Shown: positions 52,672 to 61,554 of the stretch, piece by piece
Position numbering within the stretch: the first letter of the stretch is position 1
How the letters are laid out: the number at the start of each line of letters is the position of its first letter
Source of the DNA: Massilia sp. 9096
Lineage (GTDB): Bacteria > Pseudomonadota > Gammaproteobacteria > Burkholderiales > Burkholderiaceae_D
DNA length: 64,000 nt
Assembly: GCF_000745265.1 (NCBI RefSeq)
Contig: NZ_JQNN01000001.1
Span: 124,001-188,000, forward strand
Reading direction: 5' to 3'
Made by a program: the position numbers and the translations under genes
The notes under the pieces: generated by a model
Database searches by the model: none
Told to the model about the DNA's origin: nothing
The model's input: only the letters and a program-made list of their open reading frames with translations

Positions 52672-52938
52672 ATGGCCTTCAAACTCATCCCTGACGTCGC
52701 TGCCTATGACCCGAACCGGGTCCTCGACGCCGTCATCAAGAAACTCAAGCTCAAGAACGACGCCGCGCTTTCGCGCGTGCTGGAAGTCGCCCCGCCGGTG
52801 ATCAGCAAGATCCGCCACAACACGCTGCCGATCGGCGCTACCATCCTGCTGCGCATGCATGAGGTGTCGCATTTCAGTATTCGCGAGCTGCGTGCGCTGA
52901 TGGTGCGCCAGGATGGCGGCTCGCCTGCTGCGGCTTGA
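52672..52938 (+). CDS. Small Cro/CI-like HTH DNA-binding protein
   Basis: The 88-residue protein has a helix-turn-helix of XRE type: LKNDAALSRVLEVAPPVISKIRHNTLP, followed by ATILLRMHEVSHFSIRELRALM. Short proteins with this exact layout are common in Burkholderiales. It is possibly a stand-alone regulator. ATG 52672 fits; the upstream frame to 52612 is unlike protein. A terminator for the opposite strand lies just after its stop. Confidence 0.75.
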   Translation: MAFKLIPDVAAYDPNRVLDAVIKKLKLKNDAALSRVLEVAPPVISKIRHNTLPIGATILLRMHEVSHFSIRELRALMVRQDGGSPAAA

Positions 52939-52947
52939 GGCGAAATG

Positions 52948-52976
52948 AAAAAAGCCCGTCCTGCAAGGGACGGGCT
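52948..52976 (-). terminator. Rho-independent terminator for the minus strand
   Basis: AGCCCGTCC (52953-52961) and GGACGGGCT (52968-52976) form a perfect stem, with five to six A on the left giving the U-run. It would end the transcript of the frameshifted gene at 53068-53527. Confidence 0.8.
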
Positions 52977-53067
52977 GGCATGAGCGGCTGATGTCAGGCA
53001 CGCAGCGCGGATCGGCTGCGCTGGGGCGGAACGGTGCTGGCGCAATACGCGGCGCTGGCGCTGTGTT

Positions 53068-53527
53068 TCAAGCTTTTCCTGGGCCCGGACTGGCGCAGTA
53101 GGCCATAGCCTGTGCCTGCTCATCGAGCGTGGCGGGATAAGCCTCGGCAAAGCTGGCTTCGTACAGTTCACGCATGCGATTGCCGCTGTCGAGGCGGACC
53201 TGCTGGCCGTCGCTGCCACGCATGCCGACATAGGGCGAGTAGTGCAGGAAGTAGCCGAACACCTGTTCACAGTCGGCGGCGTACTTCATGGTGTCGAGGA
53301 TGTGGTAGTGCCAAAAAGAGGTCGACGTCCATTGACGGTGCAATATACGCATCTGGGAACAGCTTCATCACGCACAGGAAACGACGGTATTCTTTTTTCA
53401 CGGCATTGGCTTTATCCAGGCTCCAGCCGTCTCCCGAGTTCACGTGCATCAGCTTGCTTTTGATCCGGGTCAAGTCGAGTTTCGTGACTGCCATATTTGC
53501 TGTGGTAAACCCGTCATTCGCGTTCAT
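53068..53527 (-). pseudogene. Frameshifted paralogue of the repeat protein gene at 54133
   Basis: Two overlapping minus-strand frames together encode one homologue of the protein at 54133-54933. The first frame, from ATG 53527, gives GDGWSLDKANAVKKEYRRFL and ends its similarity at SMDVDL. The second frame resumes with FWHYHILDTMKYAADCEQVFGYF. The shift falls at a run of five T on the coding strand (AAAAA at 53313-53317); removing one T restores the frame. It has a ribosome binding site (GGAGAAGC) and a single tail unit AMAYCASPGPGKA instead of seven. It may be a real pseudogene, a slippage switch or a sequencing error in a homopolymer. Confidence 0.7.
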
Positions 53528-54036
53528 GCTTCTCCTTGTCAAACACTGCCAACGTGATTAATCCTCGGTTATGGCGTTTCAACATGAGTGAACGAAGGAA
53601 GCGCTATCGGAGCATCGGTCTGTTCCTTTGGTCATTCCTCCATTTTTTGCGTCAATTCGGCCGCGTCCATTATTGGTCCTTTTTAAGGTAATAGACAATG
53701 GTAGCCAAAAACCTACTTGATTTATAAGCTTGCGCAATGTCAATTTGCGTTAAGCCAATAGTGGATGAGCGGATCAGAGAATCCGAGAAACTACGCTAGC
53801 AAAAATATGTCGATCCGGCGGAAAAAGGACGCGGATCGTGCGATGAGTGAGGTAAATGTCGCGAAACCAGCAATAACGGAATGGATACAGATGGCTACTC
53901 GATCAAGTCATGCGTTCCATGACGCGCTGGGTGCGTTGCCGCTTGCGCGTGTTGCGTGCCGCGTGCGCCGGGCGAATCAGGCCGGCCTGGTAGAGCACAG
54001 CATGTCTATCCCCATCGCACTGAAATTCGATCGACC
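53528..54036. other. Gene-free, lower-GC stretch between the paralogues
   Basis: I see no supported gene in these 509 bases. A plus-strand frame at 53765-54142 lacks a ribosome binding site, has low-complexity codon choice and runs through the terminator at 54041-54069. The promoter of the frameshifted gene should lie within the first 150 bases. Confidence 0.5.
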
Positions 54037-54040
54037 AATA

Positions 54041-54069
54041 AAAAGGCCCGTCCTGGAAAGGAACGGGCC
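54041..54069 (-). terminator. Rho-independent terminator of the repeat protein gene
   Basis: GGCCCGT (54045-54051) pairs with ACGGGCC (54063-54069); A-rich plus-strand bases to the left provide the U-run for the minus-strand transcript. It lies 64 bases after the stop codon. Confidence 0.75.
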
Positions 54070-54132
54070 AGTTCGATGCGGCCGGCAGCGGAGAGCGATC
54101 TTATCGGATGATCGACGTTCGCAGGTTCGCGA

Positions 54133-54933
54133 TCAAGCCTGAAGCGCCAATCGGGTGTGCTGGACGGGCTGGTTCAAGTGCTTGCCGGGGCCGCTCGAAC
54201 AGTAGGCGATCGCTGCCGCCGGGTTCAAATGCTTGCCGGGACCGCTCGAGCAGTAGGCGATCGCTGCCGCCGGGTTCGAATGCTTGCCGGGGCCGCTCGA
54301 GCAGTAGGCGATCGCTGCCGCCGGGTTCGAATGCTTGCCGGGACCGCTCGAGCAGTAGGCGATCGCTGCCGCCGGGTTCGAATGCTTGCCGGGGCCGCTC
54401 GAGCAATAGGCGATCGCTGCCGCCGGGTTCGAATGCTTGCCGGGGCCGCTCGAGCAATAGGCGATACCTGCCGCCTGGTTGGCGTGTTGGCCGGGGCCGC
54501 TGGAGCAGTAGGCGGTGCCGGCGACAGATGGCGTGATAGCCTCGAGCGAATCCGGGTAGGCGTCGCCAAAGACGCTTTCATAGAGTTCCTGCATGCGCTT
54601 GCCACTGCTCAGGCGGTATTGCGCGTCCTCTTCGGAGCCGTCCATGCCGACGTAGGGATAATGGTGCAGGAAGTAGCCGAACACTTGTTCGCAATCGGCG
54701 GCGTATTTCATTGTATCAAGGATGTGGTAGTGCCAGAAGGTGTCGACATCCACGATCGGTGCCGTGTCCTCGTTCGGAAATAGTTTCATCAGGCACAGGA
54801 AACGGCGGTATTCCTTTTCGACGGCGGCAGCCTTGTCCAGACTCCATCCTTCTCCCGATATATGCATCAGCTTCATTTTGATGGGTTCCAGATCGAGTTG
54901 CATTACGGCGTTGAGCAGGTCGTTGGCGTTCAT
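54133..54933 (-). CDS. GRDP-like domain protein with seven 17-residue Cys/His repeats
   Basis: The protein is 266 residues. The first 140 form a compact domain (GEGWSLDKAAAVEKEYRRFL, VDTFWHYHILDTMKYAADC, FGYFLHHYPYVG, LYESVFGDAYP) that resembles bacterial 'glycine-rich domain-containing protein-like' proteins; its role is unknown. The tail is seven near-perfect units of AIAYCSSGPGKHSNPAA, 51 bp each, every unit with one Cys and one His. The last unit (HLNQPVQHTRLALQA) closes the protein. There is no signal peptide or TM segment. ATG 54933 has AGAGGA six bases upstream; ATG 54939 is too close to it. The paralogue at 53068 has just one unit. Metal binding or post-translational modification of the repeats is possible but unproven. 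Confidence 0.75.
   Translation of the reverse strand: MNANDLLNAVMQLDLEPIKMKLMHISGEGWSLDKAAAVEKEYRRFLCLMKLFPNEDTAPIVDVDTFWHYHILDTMKYAADCEQVFGYFLHHYPYVGMDGSEEDAQYRLSSGKRMQELYESVFGDAYPDSLEAITPSVAGTAYCSSGPGQHANQAAGIAYCSSGPGKHSNPAAAIAYCSSGPGKHSNPAAAIAYCSSGPGKHSNPAAAIAYCSSGPGKHSNPAAAIAYCSSGPGKHLNPAAAIAYCSSGPGKHLNQPVQHTRLALQA
54177..54519. repeat. 51-bp coding tandem repeat array
   Basis: Seven copies with exact 51-bp spacing (for example AGTAGGC at 54201 and again at 54252). Copies differ by only a few bases (gggacc/ggggcc, cagtag/caatag, tcaaat/tcgaat), so the array expanded recently and probably varies between strains. It encodes the tail of the protein at 54133-54933. Confidence 0.9.
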
Positions 54934-55156
54934 GATCATCCTCTGTAGTTGATGTCTTGTATTAACTGCTTCCCTAGTTTTGGTAATGGCTCATCAGGCC
55001 ATCAGCTAACGCATATTTACTTCTTGAATGATGACGTCAAGTGACATTTGCTGAGTTCTTGACGTGCGTTGCATATAGTCAATGTATTGTATACAACTAA
55101 TACGGTTATTGATATTTTTCAATCTTTCAACGAGGTCAGTAAAGTCCTACAAAATG

Positions 55157-55174
55157 TGATGTGCAATCACATCA
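55157..55174. promoter_or_regulatory. Inverted repeat TGATGTG-CAAT-CACATCA
   Basis: A perfect 7-bp inverted repeat lies in the 311-base AT-rich gap between the repeat protein gene and the first kinase. Read outward it also gives TGTGA-N7-TCACA, one base wider than a CRP site. It could control the repeat protein gene, whose start is 224 bases away on the minus strand. A TGACGTCA palindrome lies at 55032-55039. Confidence 0.4.
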
Positions 55175-55244
55175 TTGATTTCGGGCAAGAGGCAAAAGAG
55201 GGAAGTTGTAAGGTAAAAATGGCTTGATCGCACATGCTTTTTCT

Positions 55245-57095
55245 TCAGATGACGGCTGAGCCGGCGCTGTGCGCCTGCTGGAGGGACAGGGAGTAAGGCG
55301 GGCTGTCGACGACCGGCGCCGATACGATGACGGTCGTGCCGGCGCCGGGCTCGCTGAACACGGCGCAGGTGCCGCCCAGGATCACGATGCGCTCTTCGAT
55401 CCCGACCAGGCCGAACGAGCCGAATTTGTTACGCACGCCCGGCGGCAAACCGCAACCGTTGTCCTTGACGCTCATCGACAGCCAGCCCGCGCTCAGGCGC
55501 AACTCGACCACCACCTTGGTCGCGTGCGCATGACGCACGACGTTGGTCAGCGACTCCTGCAGGATACGGAAAAACGCGGTGGCGCAATGGTCGGGTAATT
55601 CAATCTCGCCATGATCGTCGCGCACCTCGCATTGGATGCCGGTGCGGCGCTGGAATTGGTCGACCTGCCATTCGACCGCGGCCGACAGGCCCAGGTCGAG
55701 CACGGTCGGACGCAAATCGTTGATGATCTGGCGCACGCTCTTGATGATGGTGTCGATCTGCTGCAGCGTTGCGCGTGCGCGCGCATGCAGGATGCGGTGC
55801 GTGGGCCCGGTGCGCGAGGCCAGGATCTCCGCCTCGATGCGCAGCGCCAGCAGGTTCTGGCCGAGGTCGTCGTGGATCTCGCGTGCGATGCGTTTGCGCT
55901 CGAGTTCCTTGATCTGGTAGGCGTGATCGGCCAGGCGGCGCAGCTTCTGGTGCGACAGCTGCAATTTGTTCTGGCTTGCGCGCAGCTCGCTGGTCATCTC
56001 TTGCGCGAGCTGGAGGGCGGCGCGACGCGACGAGGTCAGGGTGTGCAGCAGGGCATACAGCAGCATCGTGCCGATGAAGCCGAAGACCATGATCAGCTTT
56101 GGGTAATAGATGTCGAACTCGGTATAAAGTGCGGACTTCGGCACGCTGTACACGGTTTTCCAAAGCCGGCCATTGAAGTTGATTGGCAGCGTGACGGAAA
56201 ATGTATCGTCGCCGCTATCCAGCGCTGGCTTGGGATTGGCGGCAGAGCCGCGACTGTCAAATAAGGTTTGCACGTATTTGATCGGATGCCCGTCATAATC
56301 GAGGCGGGGCCCCACGTTGAAAAGGGTCATGCGCACGCCGGAAATCGGCATCTCGTCGAGCACGCCATGCAGCAATTTGGGAAGGCTGAACGCGATTCCG
56401 AGCGAGCCGATATAGGCGGCCCGGCGTTGTTCCACGGTGTCATGTGCAGCGCCAGGACGGTAGACCGCAATGCGCATGCCGAGGTGGGCGTCATTCGGTC
56501 TGGAGAGCGGAGGAATCGGTGTGCCGGCGGCTTGCACGGTACCTTCGTCGCGCTCGATCCTCAATTGGTCTCCGAAACTGAGATTGGCCATCAGATCGAC
56601 GCCATAGTGGCCGGGACTGAACAGATCAGGTTCGATGTAATAAACGACCAGGTAGGCAGGACGAATGCCACGCGGAGTGATATCGAGCGGCTCGGTGGAA
56701 TGGGTAAAAGCTTGCATGTCCTGCCGCAGTCTGGTCACGAATGCCTGTTTCTCTTCATCGGTCACGTAGACGGCGACATTGAAATTGTCAAACGCAGGGT
56801 AGTGCTTTTTCAAGTCGAGGCGACAAACGTATTCGTGGAACTGGCGGTGCGAAAAGTTGTGTGAACTCTGGATCATGCTGGCAGTGCGCCGCAGCAGGTC
56901 GGTATAGGACTTGACGCGCAGGGCGATCACGTTCTGTGCATAGGCAGCATCGTTGACAAAGCGCTGGCGCGCATCGCTCTCGATCGAACGGTCCATGACG
57001 ACATAAGCCAAGCCCCCGATTACGGACGATAACAGCACGCCGGTCCAGAACGAGAGCCGGGTGATCAAGAACGCGTCTCGCAATAACGTCGACAT
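55245..57095 (-). CDS. CHASE-type membrane histidine kinase (NarX-like), copy 1
   Basis: The 616-residue protein has TM1 (LSFWTGVLLSSVIGGLAYVV), an extracytoplasmic sensor of about 290 residues with the CHASE pattern (PAYLVVYYIEPDLF, ALLHTLTSS after TM2), TM2 (LIMVFGFIGTMLLYALLH), a coiled coil, HisKA_3 with phospho-His in IAREIHDDLGQNLLALR and an HATPase (ILQESLTNVVRHAHA, NGCGLP). The NarX-type kinases normally pair with LuxR-type regulators; none is adjacent. ATG 57095 follows AGGAA. Its catalytic half is almost identical in DNA to the next kinase. Confidence 0.88.
   Translation of the reverse strand: MSTLLRDAFLITRLSFWTGVLLSSVIGGLAYVVMDRSIESDARQRFVNDAAYAQNVIALRVKSYTDLLRRTASMIQSSHNFSHRQFHEYVCRLDLKKHYPAFDNFNVAVYVTDEEKQAFVTRLRQDMQAFTHSTEPLDITPRGIRPAYLVVYYIEPDLFSPGHYGVDLMANLSFGDQLRIERDEGTVQAAGTPIPPLSRPNDAHLGMRIAVYRPGAAHDTVEQRRAAYIGSLGIAFSLPKLLHGVLDEMPISGVRMTLFNVGPRLDYDGHPIKYVQTLFDSRGSAANPKPALDSGDDTFSVTLPINFNGRLWKTVYSVPKSALYTEFDIYYPKLIMVFGFIGTMLLYALLHTLTSSRRAALQLAQEMTSELRASQNKLQLSHQKLRRLADHAYQIKELERKRIAREIHDDLGQNLLALRIEAEILASRTGPTHRILHARARATLQQIDTIIKSVRQIINDLRPTVLDLGLSAAVEWQVDQFQRRTGIQCEVRDDHGEIELPDHCATAFFRILQESLTNVVRHAHATKVVVELRLSAGWLSMSVKDNGCGLPPGVRNKFGSFGLVGIEERIVILGGTCAVFSEPGAGTTVIVSAPVVDSPPYSLSLQQAHSAGSAVI
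55312..56080 (-). repeat. Near-identical kinase-core block, copy 1
   Basis: About 770 bp coding for the coiled coil, HisKA_3 and HATPase of this kinase match 57314-58082 at an offset of 2002 bp. By eye I count roughly a dozen mismatches (about 98% identity). Similarity falls sharply at the sensor side. Confidence 0.85.
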
Positions 57096-57246
57096 TGGAA
57101 TTCCTGATGCGTGATTCGGCCATAACTGCCGTTGCAATATTGATTATTCGAACGTACGAAATTTGGGTAAGCCGCGAACCTAGCTGTTCTTATAGTTGCA
57201 GCGGAAGATGAATTTCGGTCAGGGGGCGCAGACCCAATCCTTCCTG

Positions 57247-59097
57247 TCAGATGACGGCCGAGCCGGCGTTATGCTCCTGATGGTTCTGCAGAAGATGGCC
57301 AGGCGCATCGAGCACCGGCGCCGATACCATGACGGTCGTGCCGGCGCCGGGCTCGCTGAATACCGCGCAGGTGCCGCCCAGGATCATGATGCGCTCTTCG
57401 ATCCCGACCAGGCCGAACGAGCCGAATTTGTTACGCACGCCCGGCGGCAAACCGCAACCGTTGTCCTTGACGCTCATCGACAGCCAGCCCGCGCTCAGGC
57501 GCAACTCGACCACCATCTTGGTCGCGTGCGCATGACGCACGACGTTGGTCAGCGACTCCTGCAGGATACGGAAAAACGCGGTGGCGCAATGGTCGGGCAA
57601 TTCAATCTCGCCATGATCGTCGCGCACCTCGCACTGGATGCCGGTGCGGCGCTGGAATTGGTCGACCTGCCATTCGACCGCGGCCGACAGGCCCAGGTCG
57701 AGCACGGTCGGACGCAAATCGTTGATGATCTGGCGCACGCTCTTGATGATGGTGTCGATCTGCTGCAGCGTTGCGCGTGCGCGCGCATGCAGGATGCGGT
57801 GCGTGGGCCTGGTGCGCGAGGCCAGGATCTCCGCCTCGATGCGCAGCGCCAGCAGGTTCTGGCCGAGGTCGTCGTGGATCTCGCGTGCGATGCGTTTGCG
57901 CTCGAGTTCCTTGATCTGGTAGGCATGATCGGCCAGGCGGCGCAGCTTCTGGTGCGACAGCTGCAATTTGTTCTGGCTCGCGCGCAGCTCGCTGGTCATC
58001 TCTTGCGCGAGCTGGAGCGCGGCGCGACGCGACGAGGACAGGGCGTGCAGCAGGGCATACAGCAGCATCGTGCCGATGAAGCTGAACGCCATCATCAGCT
58101 TCGGATAGTAGGCGTCGAGTTTCGTGTACAGGGCAGTCTTGTGCACACTGTAGATGGCTTTCCACAGGCGGCCGTTGAATTCCAGCGGCAACGAGACGGA
58201 AAATACATCGGCGCCGGTGTCGAGAGGAGGACTTGGATCGCGCACGGTCCCGTGACTGTCGAACAGCGTGAGCAGGTGGCCCGGGTTATCGAGGTTGGGC
58301 GGAAGAGGGTGCCAGGTATCGTGCAGGGTCATTCGCAAGGGCGCGAGCGAGATTTCTTCCATCACGCTTTTCAGCAGCTTGGTCACGTTGAGTGCAATAC
58401 CCATCGAACCACGGTAGGCAGCACGGCGTTGCGCGACGTTGTCAAGCGGCATACCGATCCGATAAACGGGCATGCGCATGCCCAGGTAGGTCTCGTTCGG
58501 GTGGGACATGTGCGGGACCGGCGTGCCACTGGACTGTAAGCTGCCTTCGTCACGCTCTCGCGACAGCATATCGCCGAAATAGGGATTGGCCAGCAGGTCG
58601 AATCCGTACATTGCGGGAACCTGTGCCTGCGGCTCGATGTAGGCAACCGCGAGATAAGCCGGACGGATGCCCGGCGGCAGGATATCGAGATCGGCAGCCC
58701 GCGGCCCGAGGAAGCCCTTTTCCGCACGTAGTTGGCGAACGAAGGCCTCGCGTTGGTCGGCGCGTACATAAGTCGCAAAATTGATGAAGTCGAGCGCCGG
58801 ATAGTCCCTGGGCAGATTCAGTCCCTGCACGTATTCGTGGAACAGGGTCTGGGTCAGGCTGTCCGAGCTTTGCATGGCGCTGGCGCTGCCGCGCAGCAGG
58901 TCGGCGTAGGACTTGGTGCGCACTGCGATCACGCTTTGCGCGTACTTCGCGTGGTTGAGGAAACGCTCCTGCGCATCGCTTTCGATCGAACTCGCTGTCG
59001 CAAGATAGGCCCCGCCGCCGACGATGGACGACAGCAGCAGTCCGGTGCGGAACGAAAACCGGGTGAGTGAAAATGCGTTTCTCAGTACTGTCAACAT
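57247..59097 (-). CDS. CHASE-type membrane histidine kinase (NarX-like), copy 2
   Basis: The 616-residue protein has the same architecture as the kinase downstream: TM1 (FSFRTGLLLSSIVGGGAYLA), CHASE-like sensor, TM2 (LMMAFSFIGTMLLYALLHAL), HisKA_3 with IAREIHDDLGQNLLALR and HATPase. The sensor domain is only moderately similar (SIESDAQERFLNHAKYAQSVIAVRTKSYADLLR is a shared start), while the last 300 residues are nearly identical. No response regulator gene is adjacent. I chose ATG 59097, aligning with the other copy's start and preceded by AGGA; an ATG at 59127 adds ten residues. It is the upstream member of the pair; 151 bases separate the two. Confidence 0.88.
   Translation of the reverse strand: MLTVLRNAFSLTRFSFRTGLLLSSIVGGGAYLATASSIESDAQERFLNHAKYAQSVIAVRTKSYADLLRGSASAMQSSDSLTQTLFHEYVQGLNLPRDYPALDFINFATYVRADQREAFVRQLRAEKGFLGPRAADLDILPPGIRPAYLAVAYIEPQAQVPAMYGFDLLANPYFGDMLSRERDEGSLQSSGTPVPHMSHPNETYLGMRMPVYRIGMPLDNVAQRRAAYRGSMGIALNVTKLLKSVMEEISLAPLRMTLHDTWHPLPPNLDNPGHLLTLFDSHGTVRDPSPPLDTGADVFSVSLPLEFNGRLWKAIYSVHKTALYTKLDAYYPKLMMAFSFIGTMLLYALLHALSSSRRAALQLAQEMTSELRASQNKLQLSHQKLRRLADHAYQIKELERKRIAREIHDDLGQNLLALRIEAEILASRTRPTHRILHARARATLQQIDTIIKSVRQIINDLRPTVLDLGLSAAVEWQVDQFQRRTGIQCEVRDDHGEIELPDHCATAFFRILQESLTNVVRHAHATKMVVELRLSAGWLSMSVKDNGCGLPPGVRNKFGSFGLVGIEERIMILGGTCAVFSEPGAGTTVMVSAPVLDAPGHLLQNHQEHNAGSAVI
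57314..58082 (-). repeat. Near-identical kinase-core block, copy 2
   Basis: Counterpart of 55312-56080 in the same orientation. Direct repeats of this size and identity allow gene conversion or deletion of the 2 kb between them to yield a single chimeric kinase. Confidence 0.85.
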
Positions 59098-59216
59098 CAC
59101 CATCCTGAGCTTGCAGTAGTCATCCACTGCAACTTACGCACTTCGGATGTGCAGCGAACCTATCTATCCAACTAGTTGTGGCTTTGCGGGTTCCGGACAG
59201 GTGTAAGATGCAAGCC

Positions 59217-59244
59217 AAAAAAAAGCCCGGCAGGCACCGGGCTT
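59217..59244 (-). terminator. Rho-independent terminator after glnS
   Basis: AAGCCCGG (59223-59230) and CCGGGCTT (59237-59244) form a perfect stem; eight A on the left form the U-run. It is 16 bases after the glnS stop. Confidence 0.9.
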
Positions 59245-59259
59245 CGATGGGCAGGGGAC

Positions 59260-61014
59260 TTACTTGCCCCAGCTGTCCTTCAGCGTCGTGACGCGGTTGA
59301 ACACCGGCTTGCCCGCTTGCGAGTCGACCCGGTCGGCCACGAAATAACCGTGGCGCTCGAACTGGAAGCGCTCGTCCGGCTCGGCCTGGGCCAGGCCCGG
59401 CTCCAGATACGCGGTAACGGTTTCCAGCGCGTTCGGGTTGAGCACGCTCATGAAATCCTTGCCGCCGCCGTCCGGCTGCGGGTCGAGGAACAGGCGGTCG
59501 TACAGGCGCACTTCCGCTTCCAGGGCGTGCGTGGCGCTGACCCAGGTGATGTTGCCCTTGACCTTGTAATTGTCGGCGCCCGGCGTGCCTGATTTCGAAT
59601 CCTCGAAATAGTTCACGTGGACCGCGGTCACGTTGCCGTCCGCATCCTTGTCGAAACCGGTGCACTCGGCCACGAAGCCGTACTTCAGGCGCACGCGCGC
59701 GCCCGGCTTGTCGGCCGTCGGCGGGGTGAAGCGGAAGTAACCCTTGGTCGGGGTTTCCATGAAGTCTTCCTGCTCGATCCACAGCTCTCTCGTGAACGGG
59801 AACGAACGCTGGCCCATTTCCGGATGGTGCGGGTGGACCGGCGCGTTGCACTCGACCGTCTGGCCTTCCGGGAAGTTATCGACGATGAGTTTCAACGGGC
59901 GCAGCACGGCGATCGCGCGCGGGGCCTTCGGATCGAGGTCGTCTCGCAGGGATCCCTCCAGCGTGCTCATGTCGATCCAGCCGTCGGCCTTGGACACGCC
60001 GATGCGCTCGCAGAACAGCTGGATCGATTCCGGCGTGTAGCCGCGGCGGCGCAGGCCGACGATGGTCGGCATGCGCGGGTCGTCCCAGCCGCTGACGACG
60101 CCGGTGTCGACCAACTGGCGCAGCTTGCGCTTGGAGGTGACGACGTAGGTCAGGTTCAGGCGCGCGAACTCGTACTGGCGCGGCACCGGGCGTTCAAAAA
60201 AGCCGCCCTCGGCCAGCGTGTCGACCAGCCAGTCGTAGAACGGACGGTGGTCGGTGAACTCCAGCGTGCACAGCGAATGCGTGATGTTCTCGATCGCATC
60301 CGAGATCGGGTGCGTGTAGTCGTACATCGGGTAGATGCACCACTTGTCGCCGGTGCGGTGGTGATGCGCGTGGCGGATGCGGTACAGGGCCGGATCGCGG
60401 TTGGTCATGATCGGCGAGGACATCGCGTCTTCGCTCATCTTGGCGCGCAGGATGTGGGCGCCGTCCGGATATTTGCCGGCCTTCATGTCGCGCAGCAGCT
60501 GCAGCGATTCCTCGGCAGGGCGGTCGCGGAATGGCGAGTTGGTGCCCGGCGTGCTGAAGTTGCCGCGGTTTTTCGCCATCTCTTCGGCGCTCTGGCTGTC
60601 GACGTAGGCCTTGCCGGTCTTGACCAGGTACTCGGCCATCTCGTACAGGCGGTCGAAGTAGTCGGACGCGTAGTGCAGGTATTCCTGGCCGCCTTGCTCC
60701 CAGGTGAAGCCGAGCCACTTGACGCTGTCCATGATGGTGTCGACGTATTCCTGGTCTTCCTTTTCCGGATTGGTGTCGTCGAAGCGCAGGTGGCAGCGGC
60801 CGAGGTAGTCGCGCGCCAGGCCGAAGTTCAGGCAGATCGATTTGGCGTGGCCGACGTGCAGGTAGCCGTTCGGTTCCGGCGGAAAGCGCGTGATGACCGA
60901 AGGCATGCCTTCGCGCTTGTGGGTGCCGGACGCGAGGTCGGATTCGACGATCGCGCGCACAAAGTTCGACGACAGGGGCGGGACGCCCGCCGTGGCATTC
61001 TTGTCGTTGCTCAT
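59260..61014 (-). CDS. glnS: Glutaminyl-tRNA synthetase
   Basis: The 584-residue class I synthetase has the HIGH signature in [20 protein letters not shown] and the KMSKS-type loop in [12 protein letters not shown]. GlnRS-specific features include [39 protein letters not shown] and the C-terminal anticodon-binding beta-barrels with [35 protein letters not shown]. It charges tRNA-Gln directly. The start ATG 61014 is the conserved one. Single gene with its own terminator. Confidence 0.96.
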   Translation of the reverse strand: MSNDKNATAGVPPLSSNFVRAIVESDLASGTHKREGMPSVITRFPPEPNGYLHVGHAKSICLNFGLARDYLGRCHLRFDDTNPEKEDQEYVDTIMDSVKWLGFTWEQGGQEYLHYASDYFDRLYEMAEYLVKTGKAYVDSQSAEEMAKNRGNFSTPGTNSPFRDRPAEESLQLLRDMKAGKYPDGAHILRAKMSEDAMSSPIMTNRDPALYRIRHAHHHRTGDKWCIYPMYDYTHPISDAIENITHSLCTLEFTDHRPFYDWLVDTLAEGGFFERPVPRQYEFARLNLTYVVTSKRKLRQLVDTGVVSGWDDPRMPTIVGLRRRGYTPESIQLFCERIGVSKADGWIDMSTLEGSLRDDLDPKAPRAIAVLRPLKLIVDNFPEGQTVECNAPVHPHHPEMGQRSFPFTRELWIEQEDFMETPTKGYFRFTPPTADKPGARVRLKYGFVAECTGFDKDADGNVTAVHVNYFEDSKSGTPGADNYKVKGNITWVSATHALEAEVRLYDRLFLDPQPDGGGKDFMSVLNPNALETVTAYLEPGLAQAEPDERFQFERHGYFVADRVDSQAGKPVFNRVTTLKDSWGK

Positions 61015-61225
61015 GAAATGGTGTTTTGGATGGGTAATATTCCGCGCATTTTACCGTAGATGGGCAGCCCTCAGGAAACCAGCCGGCGCTATGTTGGCAA
61101 GCGCACGGTCCGCGCCGATGCGCCATCCGATACTTGGGGCTAGCGACGCTGCCTGTCAAGATGTCGTTTTCTATAGGATAATCTCGCCCTTACCGTTGTT
61201 TTCGGCCACTGCCGGGGAGTTCCAA

Positions 61226-61516
61226 TTGGAAAATTTATACGCGATCCTTGGTGTCGCGCCCAACGCCACGGACGACGAGATCAAGAAGGTCTACCGCTCG
61301 CTCGCGATGCGCTACCACCCGGACCGCAACCAGGCCCCGGGCGCCGAGGCGCGCTTCAAGGCCGTCACCAAGGCTTATGAAGTCCTGTCGGACCGCGCGC
61401 AGCGCGCCGAGTACGACCAGAGCGTCAACCACCGCATCGTGCTGGACGCAGAAGGCGAGGCCTTCGAGCTCTGGCGCTCCTTGTTCGCCCTCAACGGCGT
61501 GAATCTACAGACCTGA
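61226..61516 (+). CDS. J-domain protein (TTG start)
   Basis: The 96-residue protein is little more than a J domain: [32 protein letters not shown] with the HPD tripeptide near residue 32, then [21 protein letters not shown]. The short tail ([19 protein letters not shown]) is specific. No ATG fits: the TTG at 61226 has GGGGAG six bases upstream and starts exactly at the domain. It should stimulate a DnaK-type chaperone. It leads an operon with three unrecognised proteins; the next gene starts 38 bases downstream. Confidence 0.85.
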   Translation: MENLYAILGVAPNATDDEIKKVYRSLAMRYHPDRNQAPGAEARFKAVTKAYEVLSDRAQRAEYDQSVNHRIVLDAEGEAFELWRSLFALNGVNLQT

Positions 61517-61554
61517 TTTTCAGATCCGAATTACAGACCGACTACGAGCCCAAC

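Noticed and set aside
53765..54142. Plus-strand frame of 125 codons between the paralogues
   Set aside because: No ribosome binding site, no protein-like pattern, and it runs through the minus-strand terminator and into the opposing gene.
54177..54519. Regular direct repeats that could suggest a CRISPR array
   Set aside because: The 51-bp units are contiguous with no variable spacers, lie in a reading frame and have no cas genes near.
55155..55171. CRP site TGTGA-N-TCACA
   Set aside because: The spacer is 7 bases, not 6. The alternative dyad TGATGTG-N4-CACATCA is perfect, so I list it as an unassigned inverted repeat.
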